64,000 nt of DNA from positions 1 through 64,000 of the forward strand of contig JAIQGA010000001.1 in the NCBI GenBank assembly GCA_020072925.1. The letters run 5' to 3'. The position numbers and the translations under genes are program-made. Below, piece after piece: positions 42,793-50,476 of the stretch. The notes beneath the pieces are model-generated. The model searched no databases and had not been told where the DNA came from. It saw nothing but the letters and a program-made list of their open reading frames with translations. Positions within the stretch are counted from its first letter, which is position 1; each line of letters begins with the position of its first letter. The DNA is from Terriglobia bacterium. GTDB lineage: Bacteria; Acidobacteriota; Terriglobia; UBA7540.

Positions 42793-44568
42793 TCACTGGG
42801 CATTTTCGGGCGCTGAGTCCAAGGACACACCTCGGCCCTCAAAGCTTGCGAGCGCGGCGGATTCGTCCGAAAAGATTTCAAGAACACGATCCAGCTTGGC
42901 GGCTCGAATCTGAGGCAACACGCGGTCGTTGACGCCGCAGAACTTCACTCTACCGCCGGCTTTTTGGGCGGCCATCTGGGCTTTGGCCAACTCGCCCAGT
43001 CCCGCGCTGTCAATATACATCAGCTTGGCCAGATTCACCAGGATCAGAGCGCGGCCAGAGTCCATCTGCGCGTGGATGGTGTTGCGGAAGAGTTCCACGG
43101 GTTCGCCCATAGTCAATCGGCCGCCCACTTCGCAAACCGTGACTGCTCCCACCTCGCGCACGGTGAACGTGGCTCGAGGAGGCGCCACGGCCTTTGACTG
43201 GCTTGCCCAGCCTACCTTAGTGACCTGCTTGCCGCGGGCGATGGCCAGCGACTCGGGCGGCACATCTTCGGTAATCGTCGAGCCGGCGGCGGTGTACGAG
43301 CCTTTCCCGATTCGCACGGGCGCCACCAGCATATTGCCGCTGCCGATGAAAACCTCGTCCTCGACGACGGTGGGATTCTTGGTCTTGCCGTCGTAGTTGC
43401 AGGTCACGGTTCCCGCGCCGATGTTTGTCCGCTCGCCCAGCGTGGCGTCGCCTAGGTAAGTCAGGTGCAGCGCCTTAGTGCCGCGGCCGACGCGAGACTT
43501 CTTCACTTCCACGAAGTTGCCAATGCGCGCGGTGGGCTCGATCACGGCGCCGTCGCGCAGGTGAGCGAAGGGGCCAATCACCACGTCGGACCCGGCCTGA
43601 GAGTTGACGATCAGCGAATGCGTCCGCACCGTCACGCGGTCGCCCAACACGGCATCCTGGAGGGTGGAGTATTGCTGGATCCAGCAGGCGCTCCCCACGC
43701 GCGTCCGTCCGCGCAGGCTTACGCCCGGCTCGAGCACCGTGTCGCGCCCCACCTCCACGTCCTCGTCGAGGTAGGTCACCTCAGGGTCCACGATGGTGAC
43801 TCCCTCGCGCATCAAGGCTTCGGCCTTGCGTAGGCGCAGCAGCTTCTCAATCTGGGCTAGCTCCGCGCGGTCGTTGATGCCCAGAACTTCGTGCGCATCC
43901 GCCACCGGAAACGCCATCACCTTCAGCCGGTGGCGGTTGAAAATATCGACGAGGTCGGTGAGCAAGAATTCTTTTTGTGCGTTTCGGTCGGTGATTTCGT
44001 CGAGGTGGGCGAGCAGCTTTTCCCGGGAAAAACACAGAATGCCTGAGTTGATTTCCCGGATCTTCCGTTGGGCGGGCGTGGCCACTTTTTCTTCCACGAT
44101 GGCGCGCACGCGCCCGCCCCGGGCGCGCACGATGCGGCCATAACCGTGGGGATTGTCCAGGTGCGTCGTCAGGACGGTCAACACGGCCCGCGTCTTCGCG
44201 TGCGTTGCCACCAGCTTCCGCAGGGATTCGGCCGGGTGCAGCGGAGCGTCGCCCACCAGCACCACCACCGTGGGACTGGGGCAGCGCGCGAGTTCCACCC
44301 TGGCAGCCTTCACCGCATGGCCGGTCCCCAACTGCTCCTTCTGCTCGATGAAGGTGAGCCCCGGCCGCGCGAAGGCCTTGCGCACCTCCGCCCCTTCGTG
44401 TCCGATCACCATATACACGCGCTCGGCCTTCGCGCCAAAAGCGGTGCGCAGCAGGTATTCTCCCAGGGGACGACCCGCGAGCTGGTGCAGCATCTTCGAA
44501 TGCTCAGACTTGAACCGGGTGGCTTTGCCCGCCGCCAAAATCACCACCGAAAAACCCTGTTCGGCCAT
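42793..44568 (-). CDS. glmU: GlmU (bifunctional UDP-GlcNAc synthesis enzyme) fused to a STAS domain
   Basis: 591 residues from the ATG at 44568 (GGGAG 6 bases upstream); E. coli GlmU has 456. Residues about 1-230 are the uridylyltransferase (VVILAAGKATRFKSEHSK, LVGDAPLHP, REINSGILCF). About 250-455 is the left-handed beta-helix acetyltransferase (HLTYLGDATLGE, NIGAGTVTCNYDGK with the family's active-site region). It makes UDP-GlcNAc for peptidoglycan and lipopolysaccharide. From about 466 to 575 follows a STAS domain (FTVREVGAVTVCEVGGRLTM, KLMYIDSAGLGELAKAQ with Ser521 at the phosphorylation site, GRVKFCGVNDRVL). There is no stop or plausible internal start at the joint. The fusion suggests partner-switch control of UDP-GlcNAc synthesis (inference). 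Confidence 0.9.
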   Translation of the reverse strand: MAEQGFSVVILAAGKATRFKSEHSKMLHQLAGRPLGEYLLRTAFGAKAERVYMVIGHEGAEVRKAFARPGLTFIEQKEQLGTGHAVKAARVELARCPSPTVVVLVGDAPLHPAESLRKLVATHAKTRAVLTVLTTHLDNPHGYGRIVRARGGRVRAIVEEKVATPAQRKIREINSGILCFSREKLLAHLDEITDRNAQKEFLLTDLVDIFNRHRLKVMAFPVADAHEVLGINDRAELAQIEKLLRLRKAEALMREGVTIVDPEVTYLDEDVEVGRDTVLEPGVSLRGRTRVGSACWIQQYSTLQDAVLGDRVTVRTHSLIVNSQAGSDVVIGPFAHLRDGAVIEPTARIGNFVEVKKSRVGRGTKALHLTYLGDATLGERTNIGAGTVTCNYDGKTKNPTVVEDEVFIGSGNMLVAPVRIGKGSYTAAGSTITEDVPPESLAIARGKQVTKVGWASQSKAVAPPRATFTVREVGAVTVCEVGGRLTMGEPVELFRNTIHAQMDSGRALILVNLAKLMYIDSAGLGELAKAQMAAQKAGGRVKFCGVNDRVLPQIRAAKLDRVLEIFSDESAALASFEGRGVSLDSAPENAQ

Positions 44569-44584
44569 GCCCATCTCCCGGAAA

Positions 44585-44645
44585 ATATCGAAATTCGAAA
44601 CAGGAAATTGGAAACTGGAAACTCGAAAATCGAAACTCGCTACCG
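44585..44645. repeat. Text-like repeat upstream of glmU
   Basis: GAAATTCGAAACAGGAAATT, then GGAAACTGGAAACTCGAAAA and TCGAAACTCG. It is the same word type as at 5640-5690 and lies in the 275-base gap between glmU and the reverse transcriptase gene. No structured RNA typical of retrons was recognised in the remaining gap. Confidence 0.6.
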
Positions 44646-44843
44646 CCAGCGGGGAATTTGGTGGTCTGCCCCTAGGCGTGGGAATCAACCTTTACGGAGG
44701 GGACAGAGCTGCCACCTCCCTCTCAATGATTGCTCCAATACGGCATTGTAAGGTTGAACGCGGCGGAAAAGCAAAACTCAAACTCGTCCGGGGCTTGCGC
44801 TCCCCCGCGCTTTGGTAGTAAAAGGTGGTTCCCAGCGTTCATT

Positions 44844-46397
44844 ATGGAGAGTATGCCTCGATTCCGCCTGGAGCGTCCGCTGCGGTGGCAGGACCTTTAC
44901 CGCGAGGCGGAATTGTACAAGGCCGCCGTGCGTGTGTACACCAAGCCGCTGTTTCAATGGCGCAAGGCCTTATCCACGTCCACGGACGGCAAGACGCTCT
45001 ACGATTTGGCGGGGCACGGACTTCGCAGCTTGGACGCGCTGCACCGCGCGCTCGCGCACGAGCGATTCGCGTTCCGGCCGGCGGTGGCGCTACACTACAA
45101 CTTCAACGGCAAGCATCGGACGCTCTACATTTCGCCGTGGGAAGAGCGCATCGTGGATTTGCTGCTTTACCGCCTGGTGAATCAGAAGTTGCATGGCTGG
45201 TTCTCGCCGAATTCCTACGCCTACCGCGACCGCACGCACGGACTTGACCGCTGCCAGGCGCGCATTGCGCAGGTTTTGCGCGCGGCCGGCGGGCCGATCT
45301 ACCTGGTGAAGCGAGATATTGCCGATTACTTCGCCTCGGTGAACCACGAGATTCTGCTCCACCAACTCGCCGGGCTGGTGGAGCGCGACGACTATCTCTT
45401 CGGGTTGCTCGCCCAGCGCGTGCGCTTCCGCTTCCGGGACGCGAGCGAGGAACATTGCGCCGAGATGGGAATTCCCTTCGGCGCGGCGATTGCCTGCCTG
45501 CTGGCGAACATCTACCTCACGGGTCTCGATCGGCAGATCGAGGAAATTCCTGGCCTCGACTATTTCCGCTATGCCGACGATTTGCTCGTGCTCTCTGCGC
45601 AGCGCGATGTTGCGCTCGCAGCGCGCGTCCGGCTGGAACAGGCGCTGGCGGACCTTCGCCTGCGAATGAAGCCCAGCCACTCCGCGGACCTGGTCGTAAC
45701 GGCCAGCGATTCTGTCTCCACAGCCGTGAGAACCACCTCCGATCAACCCTCTCCCTTGGGGAGAGGGTGTCCCGATCTATCGGGACGGGTGAGGGGTGAC
45801 GTTCCCCCCGACGCCAACCCGCCCAGCGATCCCGAATTCATTCCCACCCACGACTTCCGCCACCTCGGGTTGCTCTTTCGCGCCGGCGGTGGGGTGGCGC
45901 TCTCGCGCGACAAGCGCCGGAAAATTCAGAACCTGTTCCGGTTCGCCTTCCGTCGCGGCCGGCGACGTTGGAGGAAGGTCACAGACCCTGAGGCTCGGGC
46001 GCAAGCGGTGGTGGCCATCGCCCTCGAAACGCTTGAAAAGGGTGTACGCAACGTCGCCATCCTTGACTATTACCTGAAGCATGTGGACGACGAGGCGCAA
46101 CTGCGTCTGCTCGACCGCTGGCTGGCCGAGGAAGTTTTGAGCTTGGTTTTTGGCGGGCACAAGAAAGGTCATTTCCGGCGGATCAGTTTCGCGCAACTGC
46201 GCGCGATGGGTCTGCCATCGCTCGTGCACCGGCGGCGGCTGATCCGCCGGCGGAAAATCGAAAGCCCGTTTTTCATCTGGCAGAAGCAGCAGGCGATCCG
46301 AGCCTTCCGGGGGACGGTTGCCAGGCGGTCGCGCGCCCGAGGCGCCGCGGCCGCTTTCTCTCCGCGCCCAGAAGCAGCAGCCCGCGAATGCCCGTGA
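44844..46397 (+). CDS. Reverse transcriptase (class not assigned)
   Basis: 517 residues from the ATG at 44844; ATG 44853 with GGAG close before it is the alternative. RT motifs are in order: RTLYISPWEERIVDLLLYRL, SPNSYAYRDR, motif A VKRDIADYFASV (Asp158), motif B GIPFGAAIACLLANIYL, catalytic YADD (243-246), and FRHLGLLF near 338-345. A basic C-terminal region (about 370-490) could be the thumb. There is no visible maturase, HNH or protease domain, and no group II intron domain V nearby. Residues about 300-320 come from a palindromic repeat inserted in frame between the catalytic motif and the thumb. A zinc-ribbon and a PIN gene follow on the same strand. It may be a domesticated or defence RT. 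Confidence 0.9.
   Translation: MESMPRFRLERPLRWQDLYREAELYKAAVRVYTKPLFQWRKALSTSTDGKTLYDLAGHGLRSLDALHRALAHERFAFRPAVALHYNFNGKHRTLYISPWEERIVDLLLYRLVNQKLHGWFSPNSYAYRDRTHGLDRCQARIAQVLRAAGGPIYLVKRDIADYFASVNHEILLHQLAGLVERDDYLFGLLAQRVRFRFRDASEEHCAEMGIPFGAAIACLLANIYLTGLDRQIEEIPGLDYFRYADDLLVLSAQRDVALAARVRLEQALADLRLRMKPSHSADLVVTASDSVSTAVRTTSDQPSPLGRGCPDLSGRVRGDVPPDANPPSDPEFIPTHDFRHLGLLFRAGGGVALSRDKRRKIQNLFRFAFRRGRRRWRKVTDPEARAQAVVAIALETLEKGVRNVAILDYYLKHVDDEAQLRLLDRWLAEEVLSLVFGGHKKGHFRRISFAQLRAMGLPSLVHRRRLIRRRKIESPFFIWQKQQAIRAFRGTVARRSRARGAAAAFSPRPEAAARECP
45747..45797. repeat. Double palindrome inserted in frame in the reverse transcriptase gene
   Basis: CCCTCTCCC-TTG-GGGAGAGGG, then TCCCGAT-CT-ATCGGGA, then CGGGTGAGGGG. 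It encodes residues about 302-318 (PSPLGRGCPDLSGRVRG) in a loop-like region. The frame is not broken. Confidence 0.85.
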
Positions 46398-46432
46398 GAG
46401 AGGGCGGCTGCCTGTCGATGGGTGTTATGGAA

Positions 46433-46464
46433 GAACCGTCCGCTAAAGCGGCGGTTCGTTTTCT
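46433..46464 (+). terminator. Terminator after the reverse transcriptase
   Basis: Stem GAACCG-T-CCGC, loop TAAA, GCGG-CGGTTC, then GTTTTCT. It begins 36 bases after the RT stop. It argues that the RT and the downstream zinc-ribbon gene are separate transcripts, or at least partly uncoupled. Confidence 0.7.
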
Positions 46465-46497
46465 CCAACCGTCCCCCGGAGGGCTTGGGAATGCAAG

Positions 46498-46587
46498 GCA
46501 GGTCCAGAGTTGAGAGTTAACGGTTCAGAGTCTTGAGGACGCGCGCCTTTTTCCTTTCGACCTTCGACTTTTTACTTTCGACTGTCT
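46498..46587. repeat. Text-like repeat before the zinc-ribbon gene
   Basis: CCAGAGTTGAGAGTTAACGG, then TTTCGACCTTCGACTTTTTA and CTTTCGACTGTC. Same word family as in other gaps. Confidence 0.65.
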
Positions 46588-46605
46588 TTCCGACGGAGGC
46601 TCACC

Positions 46606-47097
46606 ATGGGATTTCTTGATTCGCTATTCGGCAAAGCGTGCCCGCGCTGCGGCACGAAAGGCGCGAAGGAATCCGGCGGCCGGATCCTTTGCCCCAACCC
46701 CACGTGCGCGTACTATGACGCGAGCCGTGGCGGCGGAACCAGCGCCGCCAGGTTCGCCTCGCCCTCTTCTGGCGGCGGCTTTACCTCCGCCAGCGGCCTG
46801 GCAATTCGTTACCAGACGGCCTCTGGTGAGGAGAAGACCTTCGATGCTGATGCCTCCTCAGGGGTGTGGCACAAGAATCACCTCAGCGTGAAGGTCGCCC
46901 CCAGGGGCGTGCACCTGACTCTCTCCCGTGACCGGATCCTGAATCTGAGTGAAATCGAGAGCGCCTTTCCGGCGCGCGTCGCCCCCGAACAGGAAAGGCC
47001 CTCGCGGGTCGAGCGCCAGATCCTCAACTTCCATAAGAAGCGCGGCTCGACCTCGCCGCGCTACGAAGCCCTGCGCGCCAAGTACCCCGACTGGTAG
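46606..47097 (+). CDS. Zinc-ribbon protein of unknown function
   Basis: 163 residues; GGAGG lies 7 bases before the ATG. An N-terminal zinc ribbon (CPRCGTKG, then CPNPTCAYYD) is followed by a Gly/Ser linker and a small beta domain (GLAIRYQTASGEEKTFDADA, SVKVAPRGVHLTLSRDRILN) that may bind nucleic acid or a ligand. The C-terminus is basic. It is 12 bases ahead of a PIN-domain gene, so the two are probably one transcript. Confidence 0.75.
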   Translation: MGFLDSLFGKACPRCGTKGAKESGGRILCPNPTCAYYDASRGGGTSAARFASPSSGGGFTSASGLAIRYQTASGEEKTFDADASSGVWHKNHLSVKVAPRGVHLTLSRDRILNLSEIESAFPARVAPEQERPSRVERQILNFHKKRGSTSPRYEALRAKYPDW

Positions 47098-47109
47098 AGG
47101 CGGACTCAT

Positions 47110-47898
47110 TTGTACGATCTCGAAGATAAGCTCGCGAAGAAGTACAAGGGGGTCCTTCCCGGCTTTTCCCCGGAGTTCCTCGATTGTATTCATGAACTCA
47201 ATGCGGTGCGGCGAGCCCAGCGCGAACTTCAACCCTTTACACGCAACTTCCAGCCTCTGGGCAAGAAGCAGGAAGAAGAACGCCTCTACTACATCCTCGA
47301 TGCCAGCGCGATCCTGCACTTATATGTAATCGACGAGGACCTGACTCCCAAACTCGACCATTTCGTAGAACAGAAGGGTCTGGGCCGGGCGTTCCTCTTC
47401 GTTCCCAATTTCTGTGTGGCGGAAACCTTCAACACCTTTGCGAAATTCTATTATCGGTGGAAATCCCTGACGCCCGAGCAGTACTCACGCTGCACCGAAG
47501 CCTTCAAGCATGATATTCACAACGGCCACCTGCTGTATCACTACGAGCTGAACCGCTACCACGTGCTCAACGTGGATTACATCATTCCTTTCGAGCACCT
47601 GTTTGAGCCCAAGAGGCCGAAAGGCGTGAAGAAGGGCGAGGAATGGACGCTGAGCACGTTCGATATCCTCATCATCGCGCTGGGGATGGAACTGGCGCGG
47701 ATCACCGGAGGCCGGACCTACATCGTCACCTGTGACCGGCGCCTGCACAAAATCACTCAAGTCCTGCTCGGCCTCTCGACGCAACAGCGCGCCCAACAGG
47801 GAATTCCCGGCTTCGCCCAGTTCCCCCATTCCGTGTTTCTGCGTGAAAAGAAGCTCGTTGAGTTGCCTTACGTCGAAGGACAGAAGGTGGATGTGTGA
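47110..47898 (+). CDS. PIN-domain nuclease
   Basis: 262 residues from a TTG at 47110 (GAGGCGG 7 bases upstream). The four acidic residues of PIN nucleases are visible: YYILDASAILHLYV (Asp), FCVAETFNTF (Glu), STFDILIIALGMEL (Asp) and YIVTCDRRLHK (Asp). An N-terminal helical region of about 60 residues precedes the domain. PIN proteins cut RNA, often as VapC toxins or in RNA processing, but this one is twice VapC length. It is coupled to the zinc-ribbon gene and lies downstream of the reverse transcriptase. No VapB-like antitoxin is seen. Confidence 0.85.
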   Translation: MYDLEDKLAKKYKGVLPGFSPEFLDCIHELNAVRRAQRELQPFTRNFQPLGKKQEEERLYYILDASAILHLYVIDEDLTPKLDHFVEQKGLGRAFLFVPNFCVAETFNTFAKFYYRWKSLTPEQYSRCTEAFKHDIHNGHLLYHYELNRYHVLNVDYIIPFEHLFEPKRPKGVKKGEEWTLSTFDILIIALGMELARITGGRTYIVTCDRRLHKITQVLLGLSTQQRAQQGIPGFAQFPHSVFLREKKLVELPYVEGQKVDV

Positions 47899-47928
47899 GG
47901 CGGTTGGCGGTCACCACCCAGTGCCGCA

Positions 47929-48351
47929 CTACCGGGGACTTGGCTGTGGCGTCTTCGCGCCCAGCAACCGAAGCCAGAACTGCTCATGCGGGCTCAGACG
48001 AGCGGACCCGGCGGGAAACACGAGCAGCCCACGGCCAAAGCACGTCCCCATTCGAAACAGTGTTGCCGGATGCGAGCGGCCATCGGAAGTCTCGAATTCG
48101 ACGGAGGCACCGTCGTTCGCCCGGAGCAATTCGCCGAGGCGCGGGCCGTCGGCCTTGCTGGCCTGATGGAAGAGCACCAAGGTCACGCCCATCTTTTCGG
48201 CGGTCTTGACTTCCAGCGCCCGACATGCAATCGCAGCCCTCGCCGCTTCGGGTGGTTGAAGCTGCTCCTGGGGTGACGTGGTCGGAGAAGCCGCGACGAG
48301 ACCCAAGAGGATTGCTGGGGTCATCATTAAGGTTGGGTGAATTCTTGCCAT
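47929..48351 (-). CDS. Secreted protein, function unknown
   Basis: 140 residues from the ATG at 48351, chosen for its strong AAGGAGGTG six bases upstream. Signal peptide MARIHPTLMMTPAILLGLVA. The mature part has two conserved-looking cysteines (IACRALEVKTAEKMGVTLVL; FRMGTCFGRGLLVFPAG) and an alpha/beta pattern. No family recognised. It follows yvcK on the same strand by 57 bases and may share its transcript. Confidence 0.7.
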   Translation of the reverse strand: MARIHPTLMMTPAILLGLVAASPTTSPQEQLQPPEAARAAIACRALEVKTAEKMGVTLVLFHQASKADGPRLGELLRANDGASVEFETSDGRSHPATLFRMGTCFGRGLLVFPAGSARLSPHEQFWLRLLGAKTPQPSPR

Positions 48352-48408
48352 CCACGCACCTCCTTGCCGCGCCAGGCGGCGCCCATGGTGCAGAGAAACC
48401 CACATCTT

Positions 48409-49389
48409 CTATCGCTTCACGGAAAGGTTCAAGAGGAGTTGGGCCAGCCAGCGCGGGTCGTGGCGGACCACGCGGTCTTCGAGGAGCAGGTCGGCGCAGA
48501 CCGGCTTTACACGCAGCGCGCGGAGGGCGTCAAGATCCATCACCACCGGCTCGGCGCGGTCTGCCGCGTAGCGGCGCACCAGGCGCGGGGAGAGCGGCCG
48601 AGTGTTGAGGACGATGTGATCGAAGAGGTTGCGACCAGCGTGCTCGTGGATGGCGCGCAAATGCTCGGCGGCAGAGTATCCGCGGGATTCGCCCGGCTGG
48701 GTCATCAAGTTACACACGAACACCTTCAGCGCCTGCGAGCGCGCGATGGCTTGCGCGATTCCATGCACCAAGAGGTTGGGAATCAGTGAAGTATAAAGCG
48801 ATCCGGGCCCGAGCGTGATGAGGTCGGCCTGGCGAAGCGCCGCGAGGGCTTCCGGGAGCGCTCGGCAGCGGCTGGGCACGAGCTGTAAACGGCGAATGGG
48901 CACTCGAGTCTTGGTGATGTGCCTTTCGCCCAGCAGGACCCGCCCGTCGACCCTTTCCGCCTTCAGGCGGATGTCCGAGAGGGTAGCGGGAAATATCTCA
49001 CCACGAATCGCCAGGACTTCTCCCGAAACGCGGACAGCCTTCGCGAAGTCGCGGGTTAGATGCGTAAGGGCGGTGAGGAAAAGATTGCCAAAGCTGTGCC
49101 CGCGCAGCCCATGTCCGGTTGCAAAGCGATAACTGAAGAGATGGGTTAGAAGTTTTTCGTCCTCGGCGAGGGCGACCAGGCAGTTGCGGATGTCTCCAGG
49201 TGGCAAGACACGGAAATCGCGGCGTAAGCGGCCGGAACTGCCGCCCTCGTCGGTAACGGTGACAATCGCGGTTAAACGGGAAATGGCTGGTGAGAACTGC
49301 GCAGGCCGACCAGGCTCGGGAAGATGGCGCTTCAGACCCCTCAGGAGGGTAGACAGCCCCGTGCCCCCGCCAATTGCCACCACCTTCAT
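48409..49389 (-). CDS. yvcK: YvcK/CofD-like UDP-GlcNAc-binding regulatory protein
   Basis: 326 residues. Starts MKVVAIGGGTGLSTLLRGLK. Also VTVTDEGGSSGRLRRDF, LPPGDIRNCLVALAEDE, DLITLGPGSLYTSLIPNLLV and VFVCNLMTQPGES, all family hallmarks. B. subtilis YvcK binds UDP-GlcNAc and adjusts cell-wall and gluconeogenic metabolism. It lies about 4 kb from the GlmU-STAS gene that makes this ligand. Confidence 0.93.
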   Translation of the reverse strand: MKVVAIGGGTGLSTLLRGLKRHLPEPGRPAQFSPAISRLTAIVTVTDEGGSSGRLRRDFRVLPPGDIRNCLVALAEDEKLLTHLFSYRFATGHGLRGHSFGNLFLTALTHLTRDFAKAVRVSGEVLAIRGEIFPATLSDIRLKAERVDGRVLLGERHITKTRVPIRRLQLVPSRCRALPEALAALRQADLITLGPGSLYTSLIPNLLVHGIAQAIARSQALKVFVCNLMTQPGESRGYSAAEHLRAIHEHAGRNLFDHIVLNTRPLSPRLVRRYAADRAEPVVMDLDALRALRVKPVCADLLLEDRVVRHDPRWLAQLLLNLSVKR

Positions 49390-49405
49390 CGTGAGCCTTG
49401 AAGCT

Positions 49406-50134
49406 TCAGGCAGGGTTGGGCGGCGTTACGCGAGGGTCGGAAGTCGCCTGGGGAGAAACCAGGCTGCGGAAACGTGGGTCATGGGCCAGCCCTCGGAAGT
49501 CATCGTCATGACGCGCGTGGATGCGGTTTTCCGGCCGTAACTCAATGGACGCGCGCAGATGTTCGAGGGCCACCTCGGCGTTCCCCCGCAATGCGTGCGC
49601 GGCAGCCAGGGCATACCGGATGTGATCCTGTTTGCCGTCCAACCTCTGAGCCTTGGTCAGGTGCTCGACCGCAGCATCCAACTGGCGGGCGTTCAACTCG
49701 CCCACGCCCAAGGCGTAGAAATCCTCGCTCGTCTTGGGCCCTTGGGCCGGGCGCCCCAGCCTTTGCTCGCAAAGGCGTAAATGGACGCGAGCCCTTTCCG
49801 CCACCTCAAAGACCTCACCGCTCGCCAGCTTCTCGAAAACCTCTTTCGCCTTTTCATAGTTCTGCCTCTGAAAAGCGCGTGCCGCGATTTCGAAGTTCTT
49901 GATCGCCGACTGGTAACGAGGGTCGCTTCGTTGTTTCTCGATTGCCATTCCGCCTGTGCGCTCATGATTTGCACGCACTACGCGGCGGCGTGGGGGTTTT
50001 GCGAGCCCCCGCAGACGCGACTGGCGTCGGCGGCGCGCGCCATTTTGAGATGAGAGACTTGCGCCGAAGCTGCGCGCCCTCTGTTTGCGCGCACCCGCCA
50101 AAACGTTCCTTCGAGTTTTCTTAACGGTTTTCAT
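49406..50134 (-). CDS. TPR protein with a basic N-terminal extension
   Basis: 242 residues from the ATG at 50134; the ATG at residue 63 (MAIEKQRSD) is an alternative start. The first 60 residues are Arg/Lys-rich (RRRRQSRLRG) and could bind nucleic acid. Then come two or three TPR units (AARAFQRQNYEKAKEVFEKL, FYALGVGELNARQLDAAVEH, IRYALAAAHALRGNAEVALE). It lies 16 bases upstream of yvcK on the same strand, so it is likely the first gene of that transcript. Confidence 0.78.
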   Translation of the reverse strand: MKTVKKTRRNVLAGARKQRARSFGASLSSQNGARRRRQSRLRGLAKPPRRRVVRANHERTGGMAIEKQRSDPRYQSAIKNFEIAARAFQRQNYEKAKEVFEKLASGEVFEVAERARVHLRLCEQRLGRPAQGPKTSEDFYALGVGELNARQLDAAVEHLTKAQRLDGKQDHIRYALAAAHALRGNAEVALEHLRASIELRPENRIHARHDDDFRGLAHDPRFRSLVSPQATSDPRVTPPNPA

Positions 50135-50402
50135 TTCAAATACTTGTATGCTCGAGCGCGGTCGAGACCGCCGCGCCCCCCATCCCTAAGATCGATGTAT
50201 AACAAACTTCGGGGGTTGGAGTCAATCGGGTTCTGCCCTTGGGATCCACCCGGCGGAAGTAAGGAGGTTGCTGTAGTAAGACATTGTCAAAATGTCCGAA
50301 TCATGATAATAATGTTGCGATCATGTTAAGGCTAATCCTGCCCGAATCCACTCATCTCGCACTCGGCAAACCGCATGTTTGCTGTAGCTCCTACTGTTGC
50401 TG

Positions 50403-50432
50403 TTGAAACCAACCAGTTTGTTTTCTTACATA
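50403..50432 (+). promoter_or_regulatory. Possible promoter of the sulfurtransferase gene
   Basis: TTGAAA (50403-50408), 18 bases, TACATA (50427-50432). The rest of the 342-base gap (50135-50476) is AT-richer than its surroundings and has no gene. Confidence 0.45.
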
Positions 50433-50435
50433 TAC

Positions 50436-50449
50436 ATCGCGCTAGCGAT
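50436..50449. promoter_or_regulatory. Inverted repeat just downstream of the -10 box
   Basis: ATCGC-GCTA-GCGAT, perfect, at the expected transcription start of the sulfurtransferase gene. It could be an operator or form a short 5' hairpin. Confidence 0.35.
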
Positions 50450-50476
50450 TCAGATCTTAAGAGGAGGTAGCGAAAG

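Noticed and set aside
44569-44843. Possible retron msr-msd RNA or group II intron 5' end before the reverse transcriptase
   Set aside because: No GUGYG-type boundary, no domain V-like hairpin and no paired inverted repeats of msr/msd type could be found by eye. A covariance search would decide.
44844-46397. Diversity-generating retroelement
   Set aside because: No near-identical template/variable repeats with adenine changes, no Avd gene, and motif B reads GIPFGAAIACLL, not the usual DGR form.
46433-46464. Group II intron domain V
   Set aside because: Stem length and loop (TAAA) differ from domain V, and the catalytic AGC triad is absent; the T-run fits a terminator.
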